From Rhodospirillales bacterium (GTDB lineage Bacteria > Pseudomonadota > Alphaproteobacteria > Reyranellales > Reyranellaceae), in contig JACPOB010000099.1 in the NCBI GenBank assembly GCA_016185145.1, forward strand, positions 62,001-126,000: 64,000 bases of DNA. The letters are read 5' to 3'. Below are positions 17,865 to 25,994 of the stretch, one piece after another. Position 1 is the first letter of the stretch. Each line of letters opens with the position of its first letter. The notes under the pieces were generated by a model. It did no database searches, had not been told where the DNA came from, and worked only from the letters and a program-made list of their open reading frames with translations. Both the position numbers and the translations under genes were made by a program.

Positions 17865-18698
17865 ATGGCGGAACTGGAAGGCAAGGTGGTGGTGATCACC
17901 GGCGGCGCCAGTGGCATCGGCGAGGCGTCGGTTCGTCTCTTCGTGAAGGAAGGCGCACGCGTCGTCATCGCCGACATGCAGCGCGAGCGGGGAGAGGCCC
18001 TGGCTGGCGAACTTGGCGCGGCTGCAACCTTCGTCGCCTGCGAGGTGCGCCAGGAAGACCAGGTGAAGGCGGCGGTCGATACGGCCGTCGGACGCTGGGG
18101 GCGCCTCGACTGCATGTTCAACAACGCGGGCTTCGGCGGCGCGCTCGGTCCGATCGAGGATATTCCGGCGGACGAGTTCGACCTGACGTTCGACGTCCTG
18201 GTCAAAGGCGTTTTCCTGGGCATGAAGCACGCGGTACCGGCGTTGCGGAAGCAGGGTGGTGGTTCGATCATCAACACCGGCTCGATCGCCGGGGTCATCG
18301 CTGGGCGCGGACCAATCGTCTATTCCTCGGCCAAGGCCGCCGTGAGCCATATGACCAAGGCGGTGGCGATGCAGCTCGGACAGGATTCGATTCGGGTCAA
18401 CTGCATCTGCCCGGGAGCCATCGCGACGCCGCTTTCCGCCAACACGGTGGGGCGGCCGGACTCCCTGATCGAGGAACGCCTCTCGGGTTATGCCGGTCTC
18501 CAACCCATTCCCCGGGCCGGTGTCCCGGAGGATATCGCGCAGATGGCCCTTTTCCTGGCGAGTGACCGCTCCACCTTCGTCACCGGCCAAGCCATTGTCG
18601 TCGATGGCGGCGGCGTCACGGGCGTCATGTGGGCCGATCAGAAGGCCGCCTACAAGACCCATCGCCCGATAAGAGTCTACAACCCCGACCAGCAATGA
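17865..18698 (+). CDS. SDR-family NAD(P)-dependent oxidoreductase
   Basis: The 277-residue classical short-chain dehydrogenase has the cofactor motif TGGASGIG (12-19), an NNAG motif near 85 and catalytic YSSAK near 153-157, with a serine in GSIAG ahead of it. It probably interconverts an alcohol and the ketone used or produced by the neighbouring monooxygenase. It lies between that gene and the CoA transferase in one transcription unit. The exact substrate is not predictable. Confidence 0.9.
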   Translation: MAELEGKVVVITGGASGIGEASVRLFVKEGARVVIADMQRERGEALAGELGAAATFVACEVRQEDQVKAAVDTAVGRWGRLDCMFNNAGFGGALGPIEDIPADEFDLTFDVLVKGVFLGMKHAVPALRKQGGGSIINTGSIAGVIAGRGPIVYSSAKAAVSHMTKAVAMQLGQDSIRVNCICPGAIATPLSANTVGRPDSLIEERLSGYAGLQPIPRAGVPEDIAQMALFLASDRSTFVTGQAIVVDGGGVTGVMWADQKAAYKTHRPIRVYNPDQQ

Positions 18699-18746
18699 GA
18701 GCAGGGCGACCGTCCCGATCGATGTCATAGAGGAGACGACATTGCC

Positions 18747-19949
18747 ATGACCCTGCCCTTGGAAGGTGTGCGCGTGCTGGAGCTGGCACGAACGGTGGCG
18801 GGCCCTTTCTGTTCGATGACGCTCGCCGACATGGGGGCGGAGGTCATCAAGATCGAAGAGCCGAGTCGGGGCGACGAGACGCGCGGCATGGCGCCGTTCT
18901 GGAAGGGCGAAGGAGCGGTCTATCTCGCGGTCAATCGCAACAAGAAGAGCGTCGCGGTCGATCTCAAATCCGATGCGGGGCGCGAGATCGTGCTGCGGCT
19001 GGCCGAGAGCTGCGACGTGCTGATCGAGAACTTTCGGACAGGAACTGCCGAGCGCCTCGGCCTGGGTTATGCGCAGGTCTCGGCGCGCAACCCGCGCATC
19101 ATCTACTGCTCGGTCTCCGGGTTCGGCCGCTCGGGCCCGATCGCCCACAAGGCGGCATACGACTTCATCATGCAGGGCTACGCCGGCGTGATGAGCGTGA
19201 CGGGGACGCCTGACGGCGAGCCCGTCCGCATCGGCTATCCCTCCGTCGACATCACCGCGGGCCTGCTCGCCTACGGCGGCATCATGACTGCCCTGTGGGC
19301 CCGCGAGAAGACGGGCCGCGGCCAGCTCGTGCAGTCCTCGCTGCTGGCCGGGCAGATCACAACGATGACGTACTTCGCGGTTGCGACCCAGGCGACCGGC
19401 GTGTCGCCCAAGCCCATGGGCCACGCGACCGGCGCCGTGGCGCCGTATCAGGCGTTCATGGCTGCGGACCGGTATTTCCTGCTGGCTGTGGGCAATGATG
19501 GACTTTGGAGGCGCTTCTGTCGGGCGATCGACCGATCGGAGTGGATCGACGATCCGCGCTACGCGACGAATGCCGCGCGCGTCGCGGGGCGCAGCGAGCT
19601 GGTCTCGTCGTTGACGGACCTCTTCCGTGCGCGCCCTGCCGCCGACTGGGTCGATTTGATGGACGAGTACGGCGTGCCTGCCAGCCTCATCCAGAACATC
19701 GCCGAGGTCCTGGAGGACGAACAGGTCCGCGACCAGGAGCTGGTCGTGAGCCTGCCACATCCGAAGATCCCGGAGCTGAAGGTCGCCGGTGTCCCGTTGA
19801 AGCTCTCGGAAACGCCCGGGCGCCTCTCCAGCCCGCCGCCCATGCTCGGCGAGCACACCCGAGAGACACTGCGCGAAATCGGTTTCGACGACCGCGAGCT
19901 GGACGAACTCGCCGGAAAGGGTGTTATCCGCGGCCTCGCGGAGCCGTGA
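18747..19949 (+). CDS. CaiB/BaiF-family CoA transferase
   Basis: This 400-residue class III CoA transferase begins LPLEGVRVLELARTVAGPF and carries the conserved aspartate near residue 168 (YPSVDITAG) that forms the acyl intermediate. It would move CoA from a donor thioester to an acid, activating a product of the preceding oxidation steps. Family members act on carnitine, oxalate, benzylsuccinate, bile acids and others. It ends the plus-strand module and faces the LysR gene. Confidence 0.9.
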   Translation: MTLPLEGVRVLELARTVAGPFCSMTLADMGAEVIKIEEPSRGDETRGMAPFWKGEGAVYLAVNRNKKSVAVDLKSDAGREIVLRLAESCDVLIENFRTGTAERLGLGYAQVSARNPRIIYCSVSGFGRSGPIAHKAAYDFIMQGYAGVMSVTGTPDGEPVRIGYPSVDITAGLLAYGGIMTALWAREKTGRGQLVQSSLLAGQITTMTYFAVATQATGVSPKPMGHATGAVAPYQAFMAADRYFLLAVGNDGLWRRFCRAIDRSEWIDDPRYATNAARVAGRSELVSSLTDLFRARPAADWVDLMDEYGVPASLIQNIAEVLEDEQVRDQELVVSLPHPKIPELKVAGVPLKLSETPGRLSSPPPMLGEHTRETLREIGFDDRELDELAGKGVIRGLAEP

Positions 19950-19963
19950 CCCGCTCGATTTCC

Positions 19964-19992
19964 GTCGTCCCGACCGGAGCGGTCGGGACGAC
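19964..19992. terminator. Bidirectional hairpin between CoA transferase and LysR genes
   Basis: GTCGTCCCGACC pairs perfectly with GGTCGGGACGAC around a GGAGC loop. It sits in the 55-bp convergent gap, so it can serve both messages. Its arms resemble a shortened family-A unit (GTCATCCCGACCGGAGC). Confidence 0.6.
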
Positions 19993-20004
19993 GGAGTCGA
20001 CGGC

Positions 20005-20901
20005 CTACTCGAGCTTCGCGTGCGCGACCAGGAAGTCGACGAAGACGCGTACCTTCTTGGGAACGTAGCGCGTCTGCCGGAAGACGGCATAGATGCCGTT
20101 GTTGAACGAGTTAATGGTGACCCTGTAGTCGGGAAGCACTTCCCTCACGCGGCCGCTTTGCCGGTCTGCCTGCGAGATCCAGTCCGTCACCAGGGCGACC
20201 CCGAGTCCCGCCACCGCCACCCGCCGCAGGACTTCCGAGTTGTTGGTGTGGAAGCAGCCAGTCACCTTCAGCTCCTGCATCTCCTCGCCGTCGCGCGCAA
20301 ACTTCCAGGTCGTGACCTCCGAATTGGGACGGAAGGTGATGCAGTTGTGGCGGAGCAAATCCCTCGGTTCGGTGATGGGCGGATGAGAGTCCAGGTAGGC
20401 GGGGCTGGCCACCAGTACCCGATCACTGGGCGCCAGCCGACGCACCAGCATCGACGAATCCTGAAGCTCCCCGAGCCGGATGTCGACGTCGTAGTCCTGC
20501 TCCAGCAGGTTGACCGGAATCTCCGACAGCTGCAGGTCGATGGTGATCTTGGGATACAGCCGGCAGAACTCCTCGAGCCGCGGGGTGACGAGATGGATGC
20601 CCACCGACGTGTGCGCGTGCACGCGAAGGAAACCTTGAGGCTCGTCCTGCACCTCGCGCGCGGCCGCCTCGATCTGCTTCAGCTCCTCGAGCAGCGGCTT
20701 GATGCGCTGGTAGTACGCGTCGCCGGCGTCCGTCAGCATGATCTTGCGGCTGGTGCGGTTGAACAGCTGCGCGCCCAGATGCTCCTCGAGCGCAGCGATG
20801 GTCCGGGAGACGGAAGCAGGCGACAGATTGGCCTCCTTGCCGGCCGCAGACATGCTGCCGAGTTGCACTACTCTCTGGAAAAGGAGCATCGATTCAAGCA
20901 T
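20005..20901 (-). CDS. LysR-family transcriptional regulator
   Basis: The 298-residue protein has a winged helix-turn-helix at residues 1-60 (MSAAGKEANLSPASVSRTIA and a following wing) and a LysR substrate-binding domain from about residue 90. The pattern NRTSRKIMLTDAGDAYYQRI is typical of the CrgA/DsdC-like branch. It is convergent with the monooxygenase-SDR-CoA transferase genes and divergent from the methyltransferase gene, so either could be its target. Confidence 0.92.
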   Translation of the reverse strand: MLESMLLFQRVVQLGSMSAAGKEANLSPASVSRTIAALEEHLGAQLFNRTSRKIMLTDAGDAYYQRIKPLLEELKQIEAAAREVQDEPQGFLRVHAHTSVGIHLVTPRLEEFCRLYPKITIDLQLSEIPVNLLEQDYDVDIRLGELQDSSMLVRRLAPSDRVLVASPAYLDSHPPITEPRDLLRHNCITFRPNSEVTTWKFARDGEEMQELKVTGCFHTNNSEVLRRVAVAGLGVALVTDWISQADRQSGRVREVLPDYRVTINSFNNGIYAVFRQTRYVPKKVRVFVDFLVAHAKLE

Positions 20902-21019
20902 GGGAATCGCAATCTCTGGTGCAGGCAGGCTCTGCCGTCAACATACCCGTGCCGCGTCGCCACGCGCCGACTCAGCGGCCGCTTGTGGCGAAAGCCATCG
21001 ATGTGTCACCCTCGTTGCC

Positions 21020-22087
21020 ATGACCAGCACAAAGCCGCTCCACCCGATCGCGCAAACGATCCTGCCAGGACCTGTCACCGCCGAAACGCTGGCGAAATGT
21101 CGGAACAGCGCGACCTATCAGGACATGTGCACATTCTTCGAAAGCTGGCCTGAAGGTTCCTTCATGTCCGATCACTCACGGTGTACGCTCTACACCTTGG
21201 TCCGGATGATGCAGCCGAAGGCGGTCGCGGAGGTCGGCACGCTGTTTGCCGGAACCACTCAGGTGCTGGCGCGTGCGCTCGTGGAGAACGGCGCCGGTGA
21301 AATTCATACGACCGACCCTTATGGCGCCGAGCGGTGTCCCGGCATCATTGCAGCATGGCCGCAGCGCCTCCAGGCGGTCACACACTTCTACCCGCTCAAT
21401 TCAATGGACTTCTTCCTGACGCTCGACCAGCGGCGCATCGGGCTCGACCTCGTCCTGGTCGACGGCAATCACGACTACGAGTTCGCCCTCTTCGATCTCC
21501 AGATGGCGGCGCGTCTCCTTCGGCCTGGTGGCATCATCGTGATGGACAACGCCGAGCAGACAGGACCCTACCAGGCCACACGGACGTTCCTCGAGCGACA
21601 TGCCGCATGGCGTGAGATCGGTGACGCCGTGAAGGATTACGATCCGCTCAACCCCTTCGACCCGACGCGGTCATCCGTACCGGGTACGACCTTCATCCTG
21701 TTGCAGGCGCCGCCCCATGTATCGATTGGGGCGGGGCCGCATTCATGGGGGCAAGTCTTTACGGATATGACCAGCATGAAGGGAATATCCCTCGATCTCG
21801 GCAGCCAGAGCACGGCGGGCACGCTTTTCTATCAGGTGATCTTCCGAGGATTCGCCGACGGCAATCGCGCCGGGGTCGAACTCAAGGAGGTCGGCAGCCT
21901 GCGCGTAGAAGCAGGCGGCGTCGCGAGGACCATCGTTCATGACCTCAAGAACTCCTTGCGCTGGGAAGGTGCGGCGACATATCCGGATGCCCGCTATTCC
22001 TTCGAAGTCGACCTCTCCTGGCAATCCGATCCCGGTGCGGGACCGCTGGCGCTGGCACGTCCCCCTGGAGCAGTCGGCGATACCTGA
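21020..22087 (+). CDS. Class I SAM-dependent methyltransferase with C-terminal extension
   Basis: The 355-residue product has a Methyltransf_24-type core with motif I EVGTLFAG (71-78), an acidic LVDGNHDYE at 147-155 and a GGIIVMDN strand after it. Residues from about 225 to the end form a beta-rich extension that I do not recognise. ATG 21020 is chosen because earlier in-frame starts run into the LysR gene. No Shine-Dalgarno is evident. The methyl acceptor is unknown. Confidence 0.75.
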   Translation: MTSTKPLHPIAQTILPGPVTAETLAKCRNSATYQDMCTFFESWPEGSFMSDHSRCTLYTLVRMMQPKAVAEVGTLFAGTTQVLARALVENGAGEIHTTDPYGAERCPGIIAAWPQRLQAVTHFYPLNSMDFFLTLDQRRIGLDLVLVDGNHDYEFALFDLQMAARLLRPGGIIVMDNAEQTGPYQATRTFLERHAAWREIGDAVKDYDPLNPFDPTRSSVPGTTFILLQAPPHVSIGAGPHSWGQVFTDMTSMKGISLDLGSQSTAGTLFYQVIFRGFADGNRAGVELKEVGSLRVEAGGVARTIVHDLKNSLRWEGAATYPDARYSFEVDLSWQSDPGAGPLALARPPGAVGDT

Positions 22088-22146
22088 CCGCAGGGGTGGC
22101 AAGCGTATGGTCGTGTCCATCGGTTGATCGAGTTCGGCGCCCAGGA

Positions 22147-22183
22147 ATTCTAGTCGCAAACTCTAGAATGCATTTAGAATGCA
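22147..22183. promoter_or_regulatory. Repeated TAGAAT elements, possible operator
   Basis: ATTCTAG (22147-22153) and CTAGAAT (22163-22169) form an inverted repeat with a nine-base spacer. TAGAATGCA occurs twice in tandem (22164-22172 and 22175-22183), one helical turn apart. The cluster is 45 bp upstream of the DUF4198 gene, where a regulator would act. No cognate regulator is known. Confidence 0.35.
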
Positions 22184-22227
22184 CTCGCGATCCGGGCTAA
22201 AAAGGCGTCGGTCGGAGGGTCAGGCTC

Positions 22228-22938
22228 ATGCATTCAAGGTTCTTGCGAGCGGCGGCGATGGCCGCGCTCGCGTCGTTCGGCCTCGCAGGCGGCGCCGCGG
22301 CCCATTCCATCTGGGTGGAGCGCGAGGGCGACGGCGCCCGCATCTACTTCGGCGAGTTCGACGAGAACCTGCGCGAGGGCTCGCCCGGCCTGCTCGACCG
22401 CCTGAAGCCCGAGGCCAAGGTCGCGGGCACCGACAAGCCGCTCAAGCTCGACAGGCAGGCGACCTTCTTCGTCGTCGCCGGCCCGCTGGGCAAGGACGAC
22501 AGCATCGTCGCCGAAAACGTGGCCGTCACCGAGCGGCGCGGCGACAAGCCCACGAAGGTGCTGAACCGGCTCGGCGCGCGCTACGTCGCCGACTTCAAGG
22601 AACAGGCGCCGGTCAACACGCTCGACATCGTGCCTGCCGGCAAGCCCGGCCGGTTCAAGGTGTTCTATCAGGGCAAGCCGCTGGCCAAGGCCAAGGCAGA
22701 GGTGATCGCCGAATCCGGCTGGAAGCGCGACTTCAAGACCGACGAGCAGGGCGCATTCGAGGCCTCGCTGCCGTGGCGCGGCGGCTATGTCATCGAGGTC
22801 GCGCACACCGACGCCACTCCGGGCAAGCAGGGCGAAGAGGCTTATGACTCGGCGCGCTCAGCCAGCACGCTCTTCGTGCGCGTCGGCGACGGAATGCAGG
22901 GGCCGCCGCAGCCGCCGGTCACGACGCCCAAGCGCTGA
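22228..22938 (+). CDS. Periplasmic DUF4198-type protein
   Basis: This 236-residue exported protein has a signal peptide with cleavage at GAAAHS, which leaves a histidine at or near the mature N-terminus. The mature part, beginning HSIWVEREGDGARIYFGEF, matches the DUF4198/NikK-like pattern of periplasmic metal-associated beta proteins. A carrier or sensor role for nickel, cobalt or copper is possible but unproven. GGAGG at 22214-22218 precedes ATG 22228. It is convergent with the DoxX-like gene. Confidence 0.7.
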   Translation: MHSRFLRAAAMAALASFGLAGGAAAHSIWVEREGDGARIYFGEFDENLREGSPGLLDRLKPEAKVAGTDKPLKLDRQATFFVVAGPLGKDDSIVAENVAVTERRGDKPTKVLNRLGARYVADFKEQAPVNTLDIVPAGKPGRFKVFYQGKPLAKAKAEVIAESGWKRDFKTDEQGAFEASLPWRGGYVIEVAHTDATPGKQGEEAYDSARSASTLFVRVGDGMQGPPQPPVTTPKR

Positions 22939-22961
22939 AGCCCAAGCCCGAGGAGGACACG

Positions 22962-23378
22962 CTAAGCAGGCTGGCGCAGAGGCAGGACCGCTCTCACCTT
23001 CGTGTCCCTGAGGAACAGGCCCAACCACGCCAGGACTCCGATCCCCAAGCTGATGAGCTGGGGAGGGCTGCCGATCTCTCCCATGCGGAGATGCAGGCAG
23101 ATCGCGCCGCCGAAGAAGCCGGTCACGAGAATGGCGCCGAGAACGGACGTGCGCGGATAGGCATATAAGGCGCCACACGACAGCATCAGAATTGCCAGAA
23201 CGGGTGCCAGCTCGACCGGGAATCCCGAGGCCGACATCTCGGCCTCGAGGAGCTGCGGCGCGAACAGAGTCACCGACGCGTCCGCGAGCAGGATGATCAC
23301 CACCAGTGCGCTGAGGATGCGACCCGCCCAGACGCTCATGGTCGTCGGCTGTCTCTCGATCATGTTGACTCCGTACAA
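22962..23378 (-). CDS. DoxX-like four-helix membrane protein
   Basis: The 138-residue product has four hydrophobic segments and the DoxX-like phrase GFFGGAICLHLRMG between segments three and four. The family is widespread, with no agreed function. The start may be ATG 23378, 23363 or 23339; the last still leaves all four helices. The gene is followed by the convergent DUF4198 gene. Confidence 0.7.
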   Translation of the reverse strand: MYGVNMIERQPTTMSVWAGRILSALVVIILLADASVTLFAPQLLEAEMSASGFPVELAPVLAILMLSCGALYAYPRTSVLGAILVTGFFGGAICLHLRMGEIGSPPQLISLGIGVLAWLGLFLRDTKVRAVLPLRQPA

Positions 23379-23896
23379 AGGGCAAGGCGTGGAATGAAGG
23401 GGACCGCTCGTCTATCGCCGTAAGGTGGCCGGCGTATGTCGCGCGTGGCCCCGTGTGTGTCGTCTGTATCGCGGCGGCCGGCCGACGCGCGGTGATGACA
23501 GCACAGCCAGCAAGTAGGCAGCATTCACCAGCAATGGTGCGCCGCATCAATTGCCTCCTAGGTGTAGGCCTCTCTGGGGCCCAAAAGTCTGCTGGCACCG
23601 ATGCTCGATCCCGAGCGTTTTTTGGCGCTCTATGGTCCGCCAAAATACCGTAGTTGACCAAAAGGGGAACTTGAGTTATGTCCGCCTGGCGCTCGCCTCC
23701 CGGCGGCTCTGCTCTATGCATCGTTCATCCGATACCATCGCGCTCGGCCGCCGCCGGGCCGGCCTGTCCGGCCGAGCGGAAACCAATATCTAAACTTGCG
23801 TAACTATCGAAATTGCTGTCGCGTTTCAGGCGACATCGTCTGGCCACCGAACGCGATCCGGTTTGCGTTCGGTGGCCAAAACTGTGTGAAGAGCTG
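23379..23896. other. 518-bp region without a supported gene
   Basis: Short open frames exist on both strands but none has a family match I recognise or a convincing start. The region is less GC-rich than its flanks in the middle. It contains a CTCGGCCG/CGGCCGAG hairpin around 23744-23776 and a strong 14-bp hairpin at 23841-23878. A weak TTGACC-17-TATGTC promoter-like pair on the plus strand at 23654-23682 has no gene downstream. Confidence 0.5.
23841..23878. terminator. 14-bp perfect hairpin downstream of carotenoid oxygenase gene
   Basis: TGGCCACCGAACGC pairs with GCGTTCGGTGGCCA around a ten-base loop. It starts 19 bases beyond the stop of the minus-strand oxygenase gene and is the likely transcription end or a message-protecting structure. 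On the plus strand it is followed by AAA and on the minus strand by no T run. Confidence 0.55.
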
Positions 23897-25303
23897 CTAC
23901 TGGAACCGCGGCGTGAAGGTTCCGTGCAGGCAGAATGGCACGTGGTGCTTCAGTTTCCCTACGAACAACGGCACGGCCGAGAGATTGCGCGCACCGAGGC
24001 CAACCACGTCGGTGCGCTTGCGCGCTGCGTCGAACACCTGCGTGATCACGACGCCCTCGTCCTCCCCGCCGTTCGGCGCGGCGACGAAGCAGGGTTCGCC
24101 GGGGTAGCCGTCGGCGCCGAAATCATGGTGGGTCACGGCTCCGGTCTCGCAGTCCAGCTTGGAAAGACGCTGCTGCAGGCCGCGCGGCCGGTCAGGCGGG
24201 CTGCTGAGGAAGTAGGTGTAGCGATGGCGCTTGCCGACCTTGGCTGGGTTGATGAACGGGAATTCGTTGGCCTGGCCGGTATCCCAGGCGCGGCCCGTGA
24301 CCTTGCCGTTGGCGAGGTCGACGGTGAGGCGGGTGAGGGTGGCCATGCCCTTGGCCGGCCATTCCGACTTCCAGAAGCTGCGCGCCGCTTCGCCGACGGT
24401 CAGGTAGTCGGGGTAGCGCATGAGGTCGATCACCACCGCGCCGTCCTCTTCGTAGCCGTTGGCGAAGTGGAACTGGAAGAAGGCGTCGGTCTCGATGATG
24501 CGCGGCTGGCCGCCGGCGCGTGGCACCAGCAGGATGAGCGTCGGCTTGCCACCCTCCCAGTGCAGCCCGCCATCGAAGCTTTTCAGGCCCAGCAGGAAGG
24601 CGAGCGGCGACTGCAGGATTGGCCCGATGCAGAACACCAGATGGTTCCGCGTCAGCACGAAGTCATGGTTCATCACCGCATAGGGCAGGGTGATCGTCGG
24701 CAGGGCCGTGAGCGCGCCCCTGTTCAGGCGATATGGCGTCAGCGTGCACTTGGCGCCGTAGTCGACACCGAAGTTGTAAAGCTCGCCGGTCTCGGGATCG
24801 CGTTTGGGATGGGCGGAGAAGGCTTTCACCTTGCCGCCGAACTCCTCCACGCCGCGCGTCTCGAGCGTCGCCGGATCCAGCACGTACGGCGGGCCGCCTT
24901 CCCACAACGACAGCAGCCGGTCGCCCTCCAGCACCACGGAGGTGTTGGACACGTTGGCGGGCAGCCGGAAGGCGTTGCCCAGCACGCCGCCCGGCCGCAT
25001 GTTGCCGAAGCCGCGATTGACGACCCGGCCGGCCTTGGTCTCGTCGCGGTAGTTGTCGGTGGCGACATAGCGATTGCGGAAGTGCATGCCGTCGTCGGCG
25101 AAGCGCACCGCCGAGATCATGCCGTCACCGTCGAACCAGTGGGCGAACCAGTGGCCGCCGATGGCGTTGCGGCCCGATCCGTTGTGGAGCAGCGTGCCCC
25201 TGAGCCAGGGGGGCACCTGGCCGTCGATGTCGTCGAGGCGGTAGTCGTGTTCTTCCTCGAGGGAGTGGAAGCCCGCGCTCCACGGATAGGCGTCGGTCGT
25301 CAT
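23897..25303 (-). CDS. Carotenoid cleavage oxygenase family protein
   Basis: The 468-residue non-haem iron dioxygenase has four iron-ligand histidines at about H165 (FSAHPKRDP), H213 (MNHDFVL), H279 (FHFANGY) and H460 (LHGTF), the arrangement of the RPE65/CCO seven-bladed propeller. The family cleaves C=C bonds in carotenoids, apocarotenoids, stilbenes or lignin-derived phenylpropanoids. No carotenoid synthesis gene is nearby, so an environmental stilbene-type or apocarotenoid substrate is plausible. The TetR gene lies 18 bases upstream on the same strand. Confidence 0.92.
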   Translation of the reverse strand: MTTDAYPWSAGFHSLEEEHDYRLDDIDGQVPPWLRGTLLHNGSGRNAIGGHWFAHWFDGDGMISAVRFADDGMHFRNRYVATDNYRDETKAGRVVNRGFGNMRPGGVLGNAFRLPANVSNTSVVLEGDRLLSLWEGGPPYVLDPATLETRGVEEFGGKVKAFSAHPKRDPETGELYNFGVDYGAKCTLTPYRLNRGALTALPTITLPYAVMNHDFVLTRNHLVFCIGPILQSPLAFLLGLKSFDGGLHWEGGKPTLILLVPRAGGQPRIIETDAFFQFHFANGYEEDGAVVIDLMRYPDYLTVGEAARSFWKSEWPAKGMATLTRLTVDLANGKVTGRAWDTGQANEFPFINPAKVGKRHRYTYFLSSPPDRPRGLQQRLSKLDCETGAVTHHDFGADGYPGEPCFVAAPNGGEDEGVVITQVFDAARKRTDVVGLGARNLSAVPLFVGKLKHHVPFCLHGTFTPRFQ

Positions 25304-25321
25304 CCGACCAAGGGTAGCACG

Positions 25322-25927
25322 TCAGGCGCAGATCGTCGGCACCATGGAGTTGGCGAAGGCCTTCAGGTCGCTGGCCTTGGCGCCCAGCCGCGCACGGATG
25401 GCGATGGCGTACATGATGGCGCCCGCCATGCGCGCACGCGCGGCGGGCGCGGGCTTCTGCGGGAGGTCGCTCGCGGCGAAGCCGCGCTCCAGGCTCTTCT
25501 CGATCGCGGCTAAAAGCTCGGCGGCGGCGGCGCCGATCTTCGGATAGGTCGGCGATTCGACGGCGGCGGTGCCGACGATCATGCAGCCCGGCCGATGTGG
25601 CGGCGCGGTGTAGAGATCGATCGCCGCCGAGTAGACGCGGCTGAGGCGCTGCTGGATCGTGCCGGGGCCGGCAAGGATGGCATCGAGGCCCTCGACGCTC
25701 TTGGTGCCATAGAATCGCAAGGTGGTGATGTAGAGCTGCTCCTTGTCGCCGAACGCGGCATAGAGGCTCGGCCGGTTCAGGCCGGCGGCGGCGGCCAGCT
25801 CGTCGAGCGAGGCACCGGTGAAGCCCTTGGCCATGAACACGGCGCGGACCTTCTCGAGGACCTCCTCGCTGTTGAAGCCGCGGGGCCGGCCGCGTGAACG
25901 TTTCGTTATTTCTGTACCGGTTCGCAT
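25322..25927 (-). CDS. TetR-family transcriptional regulator
   Basis: The 201-residue repressor begins MRTGTEITKRSRGRPRGFN and has a TetR helix-turn-helix at about residues 20-65 (FTGASLDELAAAAGLNRPSL). The C-terminal TetR_C-type domain follows. ATG 25927 gives the normal family length. One copy of a 23-bp repeated operator overlaps this start and a second lies 26 bp upstream, between it and the GST gene. It probably represses itself, the oxygenase and the GST in response to a small lipophilic ligand. Confidence 0.9.
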   Translation of the reverse strand: MRTGTEITKRSRGRPRGFNSEEVLEKVRAVFMAKGFTGASLDELAAAAGLNRPSLYAAFGDKEQLYITTLRFYGTKSVEGLDAILAGPGTIQQRLSRVYSAAIDLYTAPPHRPGCMIVGTAAVESPTYPKIGAAAAELLAAIEKSLERGFAASDLPQKPAPAARARMAGAIMYAIAIRARLGAKASDLKAFANSMVPTICA

Positions 25928-25929
25928 AA
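25907..25929. promoter_or_regulatory. Putative TetR operator, copy 1
   Basis: TATTTCTGTACCG-GT-TCGCATAA overlaps the TetR start codon. It matches copy 2 at 21 of 23 positions, the two differences being the GT pair. Start-to-start spacing of the copies is 49 bp. Confidence 0.6.
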
Positions 25930-25955
25930 TTTGCCTTGACGGGGCCTCGCGGCCG

Positions 25956-25978
25956 TATTTCTGTACCGTATCGCATAA
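25956..25978. promoter_or_regulatory. Putative TetR operator, copy 2
   Basis: TATTTCTGTACCG-TA-TCGCATAA lies 16 bases upstream of the GST start codon. Binding here would block the GST promoter or leader, and copy 1 would block the TetR gene. Confidence 0.6.
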
Positions 25979-25994
25979 AACACAGGAGGACGCG

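Noticed and set aside
23654..23682. TTGACC-17-TATGTC as a promoter
   Set aside because: The -10 match is weak (three of six) and nothing on the plus strand downstream is a plausible gene.
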